Below are positions 1-7,652 of a stretch of 64,000 bases of DNA, piece after piece. Source of the DNA: Cylindrospermopsis curvispora GIHE-G1. GTDB lineage: Bacteria; Cyanobacteriota; Cyanobacteriia; Cyanobacteriales; Nostocaceae. The notes under the pieces are model-generated. The model ran no database searches, was not told where the DNA came from, and saw only the letters and a list, made by a program, of their open reading frames with translations. The stretch spans positions 2,651,501-2,715,500 of the forward strand of contig NZ_CP060822.1 in the NCBI RefSeq assembly GCF_014489415.1. Reading direction: 5' to 3'. The first letter of the stretch is position 1, and every line of letters starts with the position of its first letter. The position numbers were made by a program, and so were the translations under genes.

Positions 1-1207
1 CTAACCTAGAGCGCTGTCGTTTACCCTTGCGCTCTGTTACAATTACCATACCCACCAGTTCCAAAATATCCATGTAAGTTTTTTGGAGAACTATTAATTC
101 CTGTGACTCTAAACCACCTCTTTCCAGAACCTTAATTTCTTCCAGCAGTGTTTCAAATGCAGCACCAATCTTTTTCAACTGTAGGCTAATTTCTCTGTCT
201 AATTCTAGACGGTTCCGCCCCGCTTCTTTTTTAGAAGGTTTGTTATCCTGAGCTTCCTTCAATCCATAAAATGAATCCAAGTATCTTAGCTTATCATCAA
301 AATTGGCTATGGTGTCTGGATGTCCAATCACAATTTCCTTCAAGATATTGGTTGCTAAAGCAGAATCGGCATCAATTCTCACAGACACGGGAATTTTATA
401 AGCATAGTGGGTTGTAGGACGACTCAAGTTAGTAATACTCTGATTGCTTAGAGTAGCATTAGGTACATACTTTTCGCAATGCTCTTCAATCAGATACAAT
501 TTGGTAACTCGAATACCGATTTCCTTGATAATTGCCAGGGAACCATCAAAAACAATCACATCTCCGAATTCAAATGGTGTGTCAATTAGCAAGACCAGAC
601 CACTGAAAAAATTGCTTAAAATGTCCCTGACTGCTAAACCTAATACCAAGGTAATACTACCCAAGGCTAATCCTATTCCCGATAGGTCTACACCCAGAAC
701 GGTAAAAAATAGGGAGAAGCCAATAATATAAGTCAGAACTGGGATGAAATTCTTCAAAAGGGGTACTAAAACATCATCCCAAACCGCTTCAGTTTGTCTA
801 GCATAGGATTTTAAGTAGACAACCACCAATTCAGTGAGTATCTGAGTAATCCAATAGGTAAATGCGGCTATGAGAAAAGCTGTAGCAAATTTTTGGATCC
901 ATTCAATGATTTCCCCGGAACTGCTAAAATTGACTAGGGAAATTTTGAGACTAGACAATACCAAAACTGCGGACAGAGGAGCTTGAGAAAGACCGAGAAC
1001 GAGAATCCATGTATCTTTTTCTAACTTACGGACAATAGGTCGCAGGACATAAAAAAGTCCCAGATAAATTGCTACGGAAATTCCCGCACACAAACCCAAA
1101 GTTAAAATGAACTTAGTCAATTGTGCACCTGTTGGCGGGATGAAAAGCTCGCCTAATAGATAGTTTGTCAGTGCAGAAGATGGTAACACTGTTGAAATGT
1201 GAGTCAT
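1..1207 (-). CDS. Mechanosensitive ion channel, MscS family (3' end beyond window)
   Basis: Integral membrane channel that would open on membrane tension and release solutes during osmotic downshock. The reading frame is open from an ATG at 1207 to the window edge, about 402 codons, so the C-terminus is missing. Several hydrophobic helices fill the first half (around residues 27-50, 65-90, 100-125, 145-175). The pore-helix/beta-domain region follows, with GLALGSITLVLGLAVRDILS and then the MscS beta-domain signature PFEFGDVIVFDGSLAII. A charged C-terminal segment (KKEAGRNRLELDREI, EVLERGG) looks helical. It is the small-conductance MscS/YnaI type rather than MscL. Its neighbour downstream on the other side of a repeat is the guanidine ABC operon, with no obvious functional link. 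Confidence 0.85.
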   Translation of the reverse strand, partial: MTHISTVLPSSALTNYLLGELFIPPTGAQLTKFILTLGLCAGISVAIYLGLFYVLRPIVRKLEKDTWILVLGLSQAPLSAVLVLSSLKISLVNFSSSGEIIEWIQKFATAFLIAAFTYWITQILTELVVVYLKSYARQTEAVWDDVLVPLLKNFIPVLTYIIGFSLFFTVLGVDLSGIGLALGSITLVLGLAVRDILSNFFSGLVLLIDTPFEFGDVIVFDGSLAIIKEIGIRVTKLYLIEEHCEKYVPNATLSNQSITNLSRPTTHYAYKIPVSVRIDADSALATNILKEIVIGHPDTIANFDDKLRYLDSFYGLKEAQDNKPSKKEAGRNRLELDREISLQLKKIGAAFETLLEEIKVLERGGLESQELIVLQKTYMDILELVGMVIVTERKGKRQRSRL

Positions 1208-1532
1208 TCTTGATTACTTTGTTTGGTGAGTTTCATCTATATATCTATATCAGTTTGCCTTGTGAGCAAGGTGGATGTAATCCCTGGAACCTATAATACT
1301 ATGATCATTCAAGGGAATATTGATCGAAAATTAAGACTTTCTAATTTTTTCCTGACACTAAATGTGTGGTTAAGTAGGGAGGCACAATTATTTGTAGGGT
1401 GGGTTGAGGAACGAAACCCGCGCGGGCGTTGGGTTTCATACTTCAATCCAACCTACGTTCATCTTATATTTAATTCCACCCACCCAGTTATCCAAAAACA
1501 TGCACGGCATTTTATTATGAGTTTAATACCAC
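1208..1532. other. Intergenic region holding a dispersed repeat
   Basis: No credible gene lies here. The region carries the 5' flank of the MscS gene and, from 1371, a full copy of the palindromic dispersed repeat listed separately. A 110-codon open frame crossing it (1223-1555) is mostly repeat sequence and has no recognisable protein features. Confidence 0.7.
1371..1486 (+). repeat. Dispersed palindromic repeat, copy 1 (full length)
   Basis: One end reads TAAGTAGGGAGGCACAATTA and the other TTTAATTCCACCCACCCA. Between them sit two imperfect inverted arms of the form GTAGG-TGGGTT-GA-G-A-GAAACCC facing GGGTTTC-T-C-TCAA-CCAACCTAC. The same ends and core recur at 14104-14137, 17662-17748 and 62346-62464. 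No coding capacity, so it resembles a MITE or REP-like element of the kind common in filamentous cyanobacteria. Confidence 0.85.
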
Positions 1533-2285
1533 TCAATAACCACTTAATAAGTTGAAAATCAAACGTTTGTAATTTTGAAATTCCCAACTTTGCTTGACTT
1601 GGTCATATTCCTTTTCTGGTAAAACAATATTAATTTCCTGGCGAATTTTGCCAGGACGGGAAGTTAGCACATAAATACGTTGGGAAAGGAAAATTGCCTC
1701 CTCCACATCGTGGGTAATCATCAAAATTGTGGTTCCAGTTTGTTGCCAAATCTGACGTAAAAATTTCTGCATTGATTCTTTGGTTTGCACGTCCAAAGCT
1801 CCAAATGGTTCATCCATTAATAGTATTTTTGGTTGTGATGCTAATGCGCGGGCAATGGCTACTCTTTGTTTCATTCCCCCTGATAATTGCCTAGGTAAAG
1901 CTTGAGCAAATTCACTTAAACCAACTACTTCTAAATAGTAAGAAATCGATTGTTTGCGTTTGATGGGGGGAATACCTTGTAGTTTCAGTCCGAAACCGAC
2001 GTTATCAGCGACATTCATCCAGGGATAAAGGGTATAACTTTGAAAGACTAAACCTCGTTCCCTCCCAGGTCCTTTAACAGGAACACCATCAACCAAAATT
2101 TCACCAGCAGTTGGTGTATCCAGTCCAGAAATCAAGCGTAGCAGGGTTGTTTTACCAGAACCAGAAGCACCTACAGCACAAACAAACTCTCCTTGGTCAA
2201 TATGTAGGTTAATGTTTTCTAGAGCATTGAGAGTGCCGCGTCTAGTTTTAAATTGTTTATGTAGTTGACAGACCTGTAAATGCAT
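1533..2285 (-). CDS. ABC transporter ATPase of the guanidine operon (NitT/TauT-type)
   Basis: Cytoplasmic ATPase that energises import by the permease and binding lipoprotein encoded just upstream. The 250 residues show Walker A (GASGSGKTT, residues about 38-46), Q-loop (VFQSYTLYPW), ABC signature (LSGGMKQRVAIARALA) and Walker B with D-loop (ILLMDEPFGALD), then the switch histidine in ITHDVEEA. Best family match is the NrtD/SsuB/TauB group. It is the last gene of the six-gene minus-strand operon starting with the guanidine hydrolase, 49 bases after the permease gene. Orthologous gene order is known in Synechocystis (sll1077-sll1082). Guanidine as the substrate is inferred from the riboswitch and hydrolase, not from this protein alone. 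Confidence 0.9.
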   Translation of the reverse strand: MHLQVCQLHKQFKTRRGTLNALENINLHIDQGEFVCAVGASGSGKTTLLRLISGLDTPTAGEILVDGVPVKGPGRERGLVFQSYTLYPWMNVADNVGFGLKLQGIPPIKRKQSISYYLEVVGLSEFAQALPRQLSGGMKQRVAIARALASQPKILLMDEPFGALDVQTKESMQKFLRQIWQQTGTTILMITHDVEEAIFLSQRIYVLTSRPGKIRQEINIVLPEKEYDQVKQSWEFQNYKRLIFNLLSGY

Positions 2286-2334
2286 AACTTTGAAACTTGA
2301 TATCTTGATATAGTTAAACTCAATGTATTTTCTG

Positions 2335-3126
2335 CTAATTATGAGCCCATTTACAGACTATACGATGTAACATAACCAGAAAAATGTCAATAACCACACC
2401 AATCACACCAATGACAATCAACCCAGCAAAAATCTCATCTGTTTTAAGGAATCTTTGAGCTACGCTAATGCGCCTACCCAGTCCATCCGTTGCAGCTACC
2501 AACTCTGCTACGATCACCAAATTCCAAGAAGCTGCCATATTAACTCGACAAGCATCAATGATATTCGGCACAATAAAAGGCAAAATCACTTGCAATAAAA
2601 TCTGATGGTGTTGACCACCTAATGTATAAGAAGTCTCAATCAATTCTCGAGAAACAAACTTTACCGCGTCCATAATCATCAGAGTGTTAAAGAACACTGT
2701 ACCAATAAATATCAACAGTATTTTTGGTGTTTCTCCTAAACCGAAATACAAAATTAGCAGGGGAATAAACGCGGGTGCAGGCATGTAGCGAAAAATACTA
2801 ATAGCAGGCTCCAATAAAGCTCGAACTACCGGAAAACTCCCCATTAATACGCCCAAAGGGATAGAGATAACAGCAGCTAATAAAAACCCACCTAAAACCC
2901 GTAATAAACTAAATCCAATATCTGTTTGCAGGTCACCGGTTGCCCACAGTTTTTGTAAAGCAGAAAGAACTGCTTGAGGGGTTGGCAAAAACAATGATTT
3001 AACTAAACCAGAGTTGGAAACGACCAACCAAATAAAAACCGGAATAGTGATTGATAAAATCATGAACAACCAGGTTGAATTATCACCAATACCCCAGGAA
3101 ACGGCGGGAGAATTATTTTTTCTCAT
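2335..3126 (-). CDS. ABC transporter permease of the guanidine operon (NitT/TauT-type)
   Basis: Inner-membrane permease, 263 residues, of the NrtB/SsuC/TauC family (BPD_transp_1). About six hydrophobic segments are visible, beginning at residues 18-38 and 72-95. The EAA-type coupling loop reads ELIETSYTLGGQHHQILLQV (about residues 161-180) and is followed by an LP-FIVPNI turn. It lies 51 bases downstream of the binding-protein gene and 49 bases upstream of the ATPase gene, on the same strand, so it belongs to the importer that would bring guanidine (or a related nitrogen compound) to the hydrolase. Confidence 0.9.
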   Translation of the reverse strand: MRKNNSPAVSWGIGDNSTWLFMILSITIPVFIWLVVSNSGLVKSLFLPTPQAVLSALQKLWATGDLQTDIGFSLLRVLGGFLLAAVISIPLGVLMGSFPVVRALLEPAISIFRYMPAPAFIPLLILYFGLGETPKILLIFIGTVFFNTLMIMDAVKFVSRELIETSYTLGGQHHQILLQVILPFIVPNIIDACRVNMAASWNLVIVAELVAATDGLGRRISVAQRFLKTDEIFAGLIVIGVIGVVIDIFLVMLHRIVCKWAHN

Positions 3127-3177
3127 TAATCCTTTGATTGTTTATGAGTTTTTGGTATACTAGTATATTATCTCTAC

Positions 3178-4173
3178 CTATTTTTGCTTGGCAGCGTAGG
3201 CTTTGACAAAACGATCATCAAATATTTGACTAAGGTCAGGCACTTTTTTAGCAAGTTTTGCCTCAACGATAAATTTAGCAATTTCCTGAGCTGTATATTT
3301 CAATGACACTATATTGCTAGTAGAACTAAAAGCTTGAAGATTATCCTCAACACTAAAAATTTTAGTTCCCTCGGCGTATTTTTTGTATTCATCAACAGTG
3401 ACTCCAGCTCTTTTTGCCATGATTTCATTGCTTTTTTCTGGATTAGCTTTGATGTAGTCTAGGGTCTCAAACCAAGTATTAACTAGAGCTTGCACATCTT
3501 GAGGACGTTCTTTAATTAATTGGCGGGTCACTACCAGATGATCGGGAATCGCTCCAGGAAAATCTCGCGAACTGAACAATTCTTTACTACCAGGACGTTC
3601 TAAAGCTTTATTAGTAAAGGGTGCAAACACACCAACAGCATCAACCTGACCAGCAACAAATGCTGCGGATGCTGCACCGGTTTCCAAGGGTTGCAAAATA
3701 ATATCATTTGAGGTCAATCCAGCCTTTTTCATGCCCAGAAGTAATAAGAAATGGTCAACAGTTCCCTCTTCCACTGCTACTTTTTTTCCCTTCAAATCCG
3801 CAATGGTGTTAATACCTTCTCGAACAATAATCTTATCATTGCCAGTGGAATTATCGTTTACTAAGACAATCACTTGATCTGATCCTGCTGCTACGGAGCT
3901 AATAGTATCATTGAGGGTTTGGCTATTGGCATCCAATTTCCCAGAATTTAAGGCATTAATTGAGTCTAAATAACCATCAAACCACTTGAGATTTACCTGT
4001 ATATTATTGGCAGTAAATAGGTTTTCGTTTGCAGCTATTTGCCATGGTAGCCATCCAGGCCATACACTAAAACCTACCTGAATTTCTCTACTATCTCCAC
4101 CATAAGGTGTACAACTAATTGCTAGCAATAAGCTAAGTACAAATAGTGTGCATAGGGAAAGTGATTTTCGCAT
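3178..4173 (-). CDS. Substrate-binding lipoprotein of the guanidine operon (NMT1/NrtA-like)
   Basis: Periplasmic ligand-binding component of the importer, 331 residues. The N-terminus is a lipoprotein signal: basic MRK, hydrophobic stretch, and lipobox LAIS-C with the modified Cys at residue 21. The mature part starts with VGFSVWPGWLPWQIAANENL, a typical NMT1/SsuA-like opening that carries three Trp close together, and continues with DLKGKKVAVEEGTVDH, the family hinge region. It begins directly after the hypB stop codon (no gap), confirming operon structure. By position and riboswitch control the ligand is probably guanidine. The family also binds nitrate, taurine, sulfonates and thiamine precursors, so sequence alone does not settle it. 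Confidence 0.88.
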   Translation of the reverse strand: MRKSLSLCTLFVLSLLLAISCTPYGGDSREIQVGFSVWPGWLPWQIAANENLFTANNIQVNLKWFDGYLDSINALNSGKLDANSQTLNDTISSVAAGSDQVIVLVNDNSTGNDKIIVREGINTIADLKGKKVAVEEGTVDHFLLLLGMKKAGLTSNDIILQPLETGAASAAFVAGQVDAVGVFAPFTNKALERPGSKELFSSRDFPGAIPDHLVVTRQLIKERPQDVQALVNTWFETLDYIKANPEKSNEIMAKRAGVTVDEYKKYAEGTKIFSVEDNLQAFSSTSNIVSLKYTAQEIAKFIVEAKLAKKVPDLSQIFDDRFVKAYAAKQK

Positions 4174-4875
4174 TTATTTAGTACCTTTTATATCTAAATG
4201 GTAATTTGACTTAACCTGGGTTTTCACCCAATCACACCAAGTATCCAGTCCCTCATCTGTTTTAGCTGAGAAAGGAATAATTTTAACTCCCGGATTCATC
4301 TGTCGGACATTGGCTACAATGTGATTAATATCAGTGTCTAAATAGGGCGATAAGTCTATCTTGGTAATTAACAAACAGTCTGCTGCTTGAAACATAATTG
4401 GATACTTAAGAGGTTTATCTTCTCCCTCTGTGATGCTTAATAAAGCAACTTTAAAGTGTTCACCAACTTCAAATTCAGCTGGACATACTAAATTGCCCAC
4501 ATTTTCCACCAAGACTAAATCTAGTTCAGTTGGATTATGTTTGTTTTCTAGTTGATGAATTCCACCAGCTACCATTTGGGAATCTAAGTGACAAGAACGA
4601 CCTGTATTAATTGCAATTACCGGAATACCATATTGACGTAAGCGGTTGGCATCTAGTTCTGTGTTCATATCTCCTTCAATCACTGCAATTTTCAACTCGC
4701 TTGTTAAAACAGATAAGGTTCTTTCCAATAGAGTGGTTTTACCTGCTCCCGGACTGCTCATAATATTTAGACAAGTGATACCCCAACTGTTGAAGTGGGA
4801 ACGATTGTGATCTGCTCCTTCTTGGTTAGCATGAAGTAAATTAATTTCCAATGCAGCACTATGGGTTTGGTGCAT
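4174..4875 (-). CDS. hypB: HypB-type GTPase nickel chaperone for the guanidine hydrolase
   Basis: GTP-driven nickel insertion protein, 233 residues. Walker A is SPGAGKTT (residues 41-48); the nickel/zinc site at the dimer interface is visible as RSCHLDS; later G motifs include [10 protein letters not shown] and TKIDL. The N-terminal CxxCGC nickel motif seen in some HypB proteins and a long His-rich stretch are absent. It follows hypA by 8 bases and touches the binding-protein gene. No hydrogenase genes occur in the window. In Synechocystis the equivalent HypB paralogue supplies nickel to the adjacent guanidine hydrolase (reported by Funck and colleagues, with names GhaA/GhaB for the accessory pair), and that role is the best reading here. 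Confidence 0.92.
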   Translation of the reverse strand: MHQTHSAALEINLLHANQEGADHNRSHFNSWGITCLNIMSSPGAGKTTLLERTLSVLTSELKIAVIEGDMNTELDANRLRQYGIPVIAINTGRSCHLDSQMVAGGIHQLENKHNPTELDLVLVENVGNLVCPAEFEVGEHFKVALLSITEGEDKPLKYPIMFQAADCLLITKIDLSPYLDTDINHIVANVRQMNPGVKIIPFSAKTDEGLDTWCDWVKTQVKSNYHLDIKGTK

Positions 4876-4883
4876 AATCCTCT

Positions 4884-5240
4884 CTACTCTTCTAAACTAT
4901 ATTCAATCCGCTCTATTTTTAGTTCCCTACCCGAGCGAATATCCTCCATGGGATGATAACAACGCGGACAGCTATATTGCTGACCAATTTCCGGAAGATA
5001 CTCTAATTGACAGGGATGACAAAAGGCAATTAAGGGAATTTCCTTGATTACTAATTTTACTCCATCCAAAAATGTGTTACGTGTTTGTACTTGAAAGGTA
5101 AATTGCAAACTCCCAGGTTCCACACAGGTGAACTTACCAATCATCAGGTGAATTGCGGAAATACGCGGACAACTAGGCTGGGATTCCCACCATTGTTTAA
5201 TAGTGATAATCAATGCCTTGGTCATGTCAGTTTCATGCAA
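4884..5240 (-). CDS. hypA: HypA-type nickel metallochaperone
   Basis: Small nickel-binding chaperone of 118 residues, the normal HypA size. It begins Met-His-Glu, the conserved N-terminal nickel site that fixes this start codon, and has a zinc finger built from CHPC and CPRC (residues about 74-92). GGAG just before the start lies inside the end of the hydrolase gene, whose stop is only 3 bases upstream. Together with HypB it should deliver nickel to the guanidine hydrolase rather than to a hydrogenase; this is inference from gene context plus the characterised Synechocystis system. Confidence 0.93.
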   Translation of the reverse strand: MHETDMTKALIITIKQWWESQPSCPRISAIHLMIGKFTCVEPGSLQFTFQVQTRNTFLDGVKLVIKEIPLIAFCHPCQLEYLPEIGQQYSCPRCYHPMEDIRSGRELKIERIEYSLEE

Positions 5241-5243
5241 GGT

Positions 5244-6416
5244 TTAACTCCAATCCACTATCGATTCTTGTCGTGCTTCCATTTCAATGTAAGCGGGTTT
5301 ATCTTTTCTTGGTAATTGACCAGATTTAATTAAATGTCCCATGGTGTCACAAATAACACGAGTGGCCATAAGTGAAGTAATGTCACTAATATCGTAAGGA
5401 GGCGACACTTCTACTACTTCTAGTCCACAAATTGGGGCGCGCTGAACAATTTTACCTAGAATATAAAGTGCTTCCCGAGGCATAAAACCACCTGGTTCTG
5501 GCCAACCAGTTCCCGGAACAAATCCAGCATCAATACAGTCAATATCAAAACTGATATAAACACAATCTGTACCATCTAAAGCTCTTTCTAGGGCAAATTC
5601 CACCGCATAATCCAGTCCCTTTTCAACAATGTCAGTGATTGTGAGAATATTAGTAGACCTTTGGCGACAAATTTTTACCCCCTGACGTGGTACTTGCCAT
5701 CCACCAATTCCCAATTGAACTAGATTTTGGGCAGGGGCATTTTTCATATTGGTGGCATGGAACCATGGACAAGTGTGCATCCTTTCGTCTAAGTCTGTCT
5801 CTTGTGTATCCACATGGCGATCAAAATGAATAATACCCATTTTTTTATCTCCCAAATGTCGGCAAATACCTCTAACAGTTGGGTAGCCAATAGAGTGATC
5901 ACCGCCCATAATAATGGGAAATGCACCGGAACTAAAAATGTGGGCAATTCCTTTAGATATCTGGTCGAATGACTTCTCATTATTAGCAGGGATGGTAAAA
6001 ATATCCCCTACATCACATAGAGTAATTTGCTCCCTTAGATCTATCCCTAATTCAAAGTTATAGGGGGTATATAAAGCGGAAATCCGGCGGATTCCCTGAG
6101 GTCCAAATCTAGTTCCAGGACGGTAAGTGGTTCCAGAGTCATGGGGAACCCCCACAATGGCTACGTCATATTCTCCTACTTTCCAGATATCTTCTAAATA
6201 GGGGGCCTTCAAAAAAGTATTAATTCCAGCATAATGAGGTAGTTCACCACGAGCAAATGTGGAAATAGTCCGGTCATTAATGCTTGCTGCTGCTTCTAGT
6301 CCTAACTCTAAACTGCGAGAAACTTCTTGCTGCCAACCAGTTAGTGGTAGTTGTCTTTCTAGTTCTAAGGCTTGTTGCGCTTCACTTTCGGGTATGGGCG
6401 GTTGGAATTCGTTCAT
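5244..6416 (-). CDS. gdmH: Nickel-dependent guanidine hydrolase (arginase/agmatinase superfamily)
   Basis: Ureohydrolase-fold enzyme that would split guanidine into urea and ammonia in the cytoplasm. Using the ATG at 6416 it has 390 residues, the length I recall for Synechocystis Sll1077, with an N-terminal extension typical of that group. Metal ligands are visible: GGDHS (His174), HFDRHVD (Asp199, His201, Asp203) and SFDIDCID (Asp291, Asp293). Canonical agmatinases usually read DAHxD and GTGTPEPGG, while here they are DRHVD (Arg200) and GTGWPEPGG (Trp305), fitting a changed substrate pocket. It is first in an operon with hypA, hypB and an ABC importer and sits behind a guanidine-I riboswitch. 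Longer upstream in-frame starts overlap the riboswitch terminator and are unlikely. Automatic annotation would probably say agmatinase. Confidence 0.93.
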   Translation of the reverse strand: MNEFQPPIPESEAQQALELERQLPLTGWQQEVSRSLELGLEAAASINDRTISTFARGELPHYAGINTFLKAPYLEDIWKVGEYDVAIVGVPHDSGTTYRPGTRFGPQGIRRISALYTPYNFELGIDLREQITLCDVGDIFTIPANNEKSFDQISKGIAHIFSSGAFPIIMGGDHSIGYPTVRGICRHLGDKKMGIIHFDRHVDTQETDLDERMHTCPWFHATNMKNAPAQNLVQLGIGGWQVPRQGVKICRQRSTNILTITDIVEKGLDYAVEFALERALDGTDCVYISFDIDCIDAGFVPGTGWPEPGGFMPREALYILGKIVQRAPICGLEVVEVSPPYDISDITSLMATRVICDTMGHLIKSGQLPRKDKPAYIEMEARQESIVDWS

Positions 6417-6485
6417 AATATCATTAGATTGAGAATTTTGGATTTTAATTTCTAGACCTAGAATTTGCATTGGGATTGGATATGG

Positions 6486-6551
6486 CTTAAAAACCACAAA
6501 GCCCAGGAGAGCAAATACAGTGCCATGACTGCCATTCACTTCTCCCGGGCT
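6486..6551 (-). terminator. Riboswitch-controlled terminator hairpin
   Basis: On the minus strand the last riboswitch segment AGCCCGGGAGA (6541-6551) can pair with TCTCCTGGGCT (6500-6510) with a single G-U pair, followed by a U-rich run ending in UUUUU. Because one arm is part of the conserved riboswitch 3' segment, ligand binding and terminator formation should exclude each other, giving an ON switch when guanidine is present. Confidence 0.75.
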
Positions 6552-6652
6552 TTTTTCCCTCCGTGTAGTTACTGTCTAATGCTAGAAAGTAACTTGCCTC
6601 TCTCGGACCTGCATTTTGTTTGGTAATTAAACAAACCGGAACCCTAGAGGCT
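6541..6652 (-). ncRNA. Guanidine-I riboswitch (ykkC)
   Basis: Minus-strand leader with the hallmark ykkC blocks in order: CTCTAGGGTTCCGG, a hairpin TTTGTTT/AAACAAA, CAGGTCCGAGAGAGGCAAG, a second stem AGTTACT/AGTAACT, then ACACGGAGGGA and AAAGCCCGGGAGA. The class binds guanidinium and normally activates guanidine export or degradation genes. It ends about 125 bases before the chosen start of the guanidine hydrolase gene, with a terminator between them. Identification rests on matching the remembered consensus by eye; a covariance-model search should be decisive. Confidence 0.93.
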
Positions 6653-6729
6653 ATTTGTTGATTTTTCTCACCTAACAATATAGTTCAAAACACCACGTGC
6701 GAGCTGAACTTATTGTACATTTAGTTGTG

Positions 6730-6770
6730 ATCATAACATGTTAGTAGTAGTAAACTGTATATAAAACTAC
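6730..6770 (-). promoter_or_regulatory. NtcA-activated promoter of the guanidine operon
   Basis: On the minus strand GTA-GTTTTATA-TAC (6757-6770) is a perfect GTA-N8-TAC NtcA site, followed after 21 bases by TATGAT (6730-6735), which fits the TAN3T -10 element. The full layout GTAN8TAC-N20to24-TAN3T is the classical nitrogen-starvation promoter of cyanobacteria. Transcription would start near 6723, leaving about 70 bases before the riboswitch. The site lies between divergent genes, 47 bases from the trmJ-like start, but the -10 orientation points to the guanidine operon. Confidence 0.8.
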
Positions 6771-6816
6771 AGAATTATCGGGAATTTTCAGAAAAAACCG
6801 TCAACAATTTTCATAT

Positions 6817-7554
6817 ATGGAAACAGAAAGGTCAGTTCTAGAAAAAATCAAAGTCATTTTAGTTGAACCTGCGGGATGTTTAAATTTAGGTTCTATAGCT
6901 AGGGTAATGAAAAACTTCGGGTTATGTGATTTGATTTTAGTCAATCCTCAGTGTGACCCTACTTCCTTAGAATCCCTAAGAATGGCAGTTCATGCTCCAG
7001 AAATATTAGAAAACGCCCAAATAGTGGATAATTTAACCACAGCACTAGCTGGATGCGATCGCGCTATTGCTACTATAGGTAGGGATTATAATGGGGAGTT
7101 ACCCATAGAAAGTCCTCGTCATGCTTTACCCTGGTTATTAGCAGGGTCAGAAAAACCAGCAGGTTTGATTTTTGGTAGGGAAGACCGAGGTTTAACTAAT
7201 CAGGAAATTAATTATGCCCAAAAACTAGTGTTTATCCCCACTAGTCCGGAATATACCTCCTTAAATTTGGCTACAGCAGTATCTATCTGTTGTTATGAAT
7301 TATCACAATCTCTAATCACTATGGAAACAGGGAAAATTTCCACCAGAGATATTGCTACCTTGGATGTGCTTGAATCTTACTACCAAGAGTTGGAATCTTT
7401 ACTGCTATCTATCGGTTATCTTTACCCCCACACAGCGTCTAGTCGGATGGAAAAGTTCCGCCATTTGTACAATCGCAGTGAGCTAACAACCACGGAAGTG
7501 GCTATGCTCAGGGGTATTTTAAAACAGGTACAATGGGCAATTAAAAATTATTGA
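6817..7554 (+). CDS. TrmJ-like SPOUT RNA 2'-O-methyltransferase
   Basis: S-adenosylmethionine-dependent RNA ribose methyltransferase, 245 residues, TrmH/SpoU superfamily, closest to TrmJ (tRNA Cm32/Um32) by overall pattern. SPOUT motifs are visible: motif 1 NLGSIARVMKNFG (about residues 22-34), motif 2 GLIFGREDRGLTNQEI and motif 3 SPEYTSLNLATAVSI, which together form the trefoil-knot cofactor site. A helical C-terminal extension follows, as in TrmJ. It is transcribed away from the guanidine operon. The exact RNA target cannot be read from sequence. Confidence 0.85.
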   Translation: METERSVLEKIKVILVEPAGCLNLGSIARVMKNFGLCDLILVNPQCDPTSLESLRMAVHAPEILENAQIVDNLTTALAGCDRAIATIGRDYNGELPIESPRHALPWLLAGSEKPAGLIFGREDRGLTNQEINYAQKLVFIPTSPEYTSLNLATAVSICCYELSQSLITMETGKISTRDIATLDVLESYYQELESLLLSIGYLYPHTASSRMEKFRHLYNRSELTTTEVAMLRGILKQVQWAIKNY

Positions 7555-7652
7555 AAAATGTTACATGTTCGGAAATGAGGATCTAAAATAAGGGAACTAT
7601 AATAAATTTGGTTTATATTTAGTAAACAAGTGGGCAATTTTAAGGAGTAGCA

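Noticed and set aside
1223-1555. 110-codon plus-strand open frame
   Set aside because: Mostly dispersed repeat, starting inside the MscS upstream region and overlapping the ABC ATPase stop; no domain or ribosome site.
4174-5240. HypA/HypB as hydrogenase maturation genes
   Set aside because: No hydrogenase structural or other hyp genes are present, and the pair is embedded in the guanidine operon.
6417-6539. N-terminal extension of the hydrolase to residue 431
   Set aside because: The extra frame runs through the riboswitch terminator hairpin and exceeds family length.
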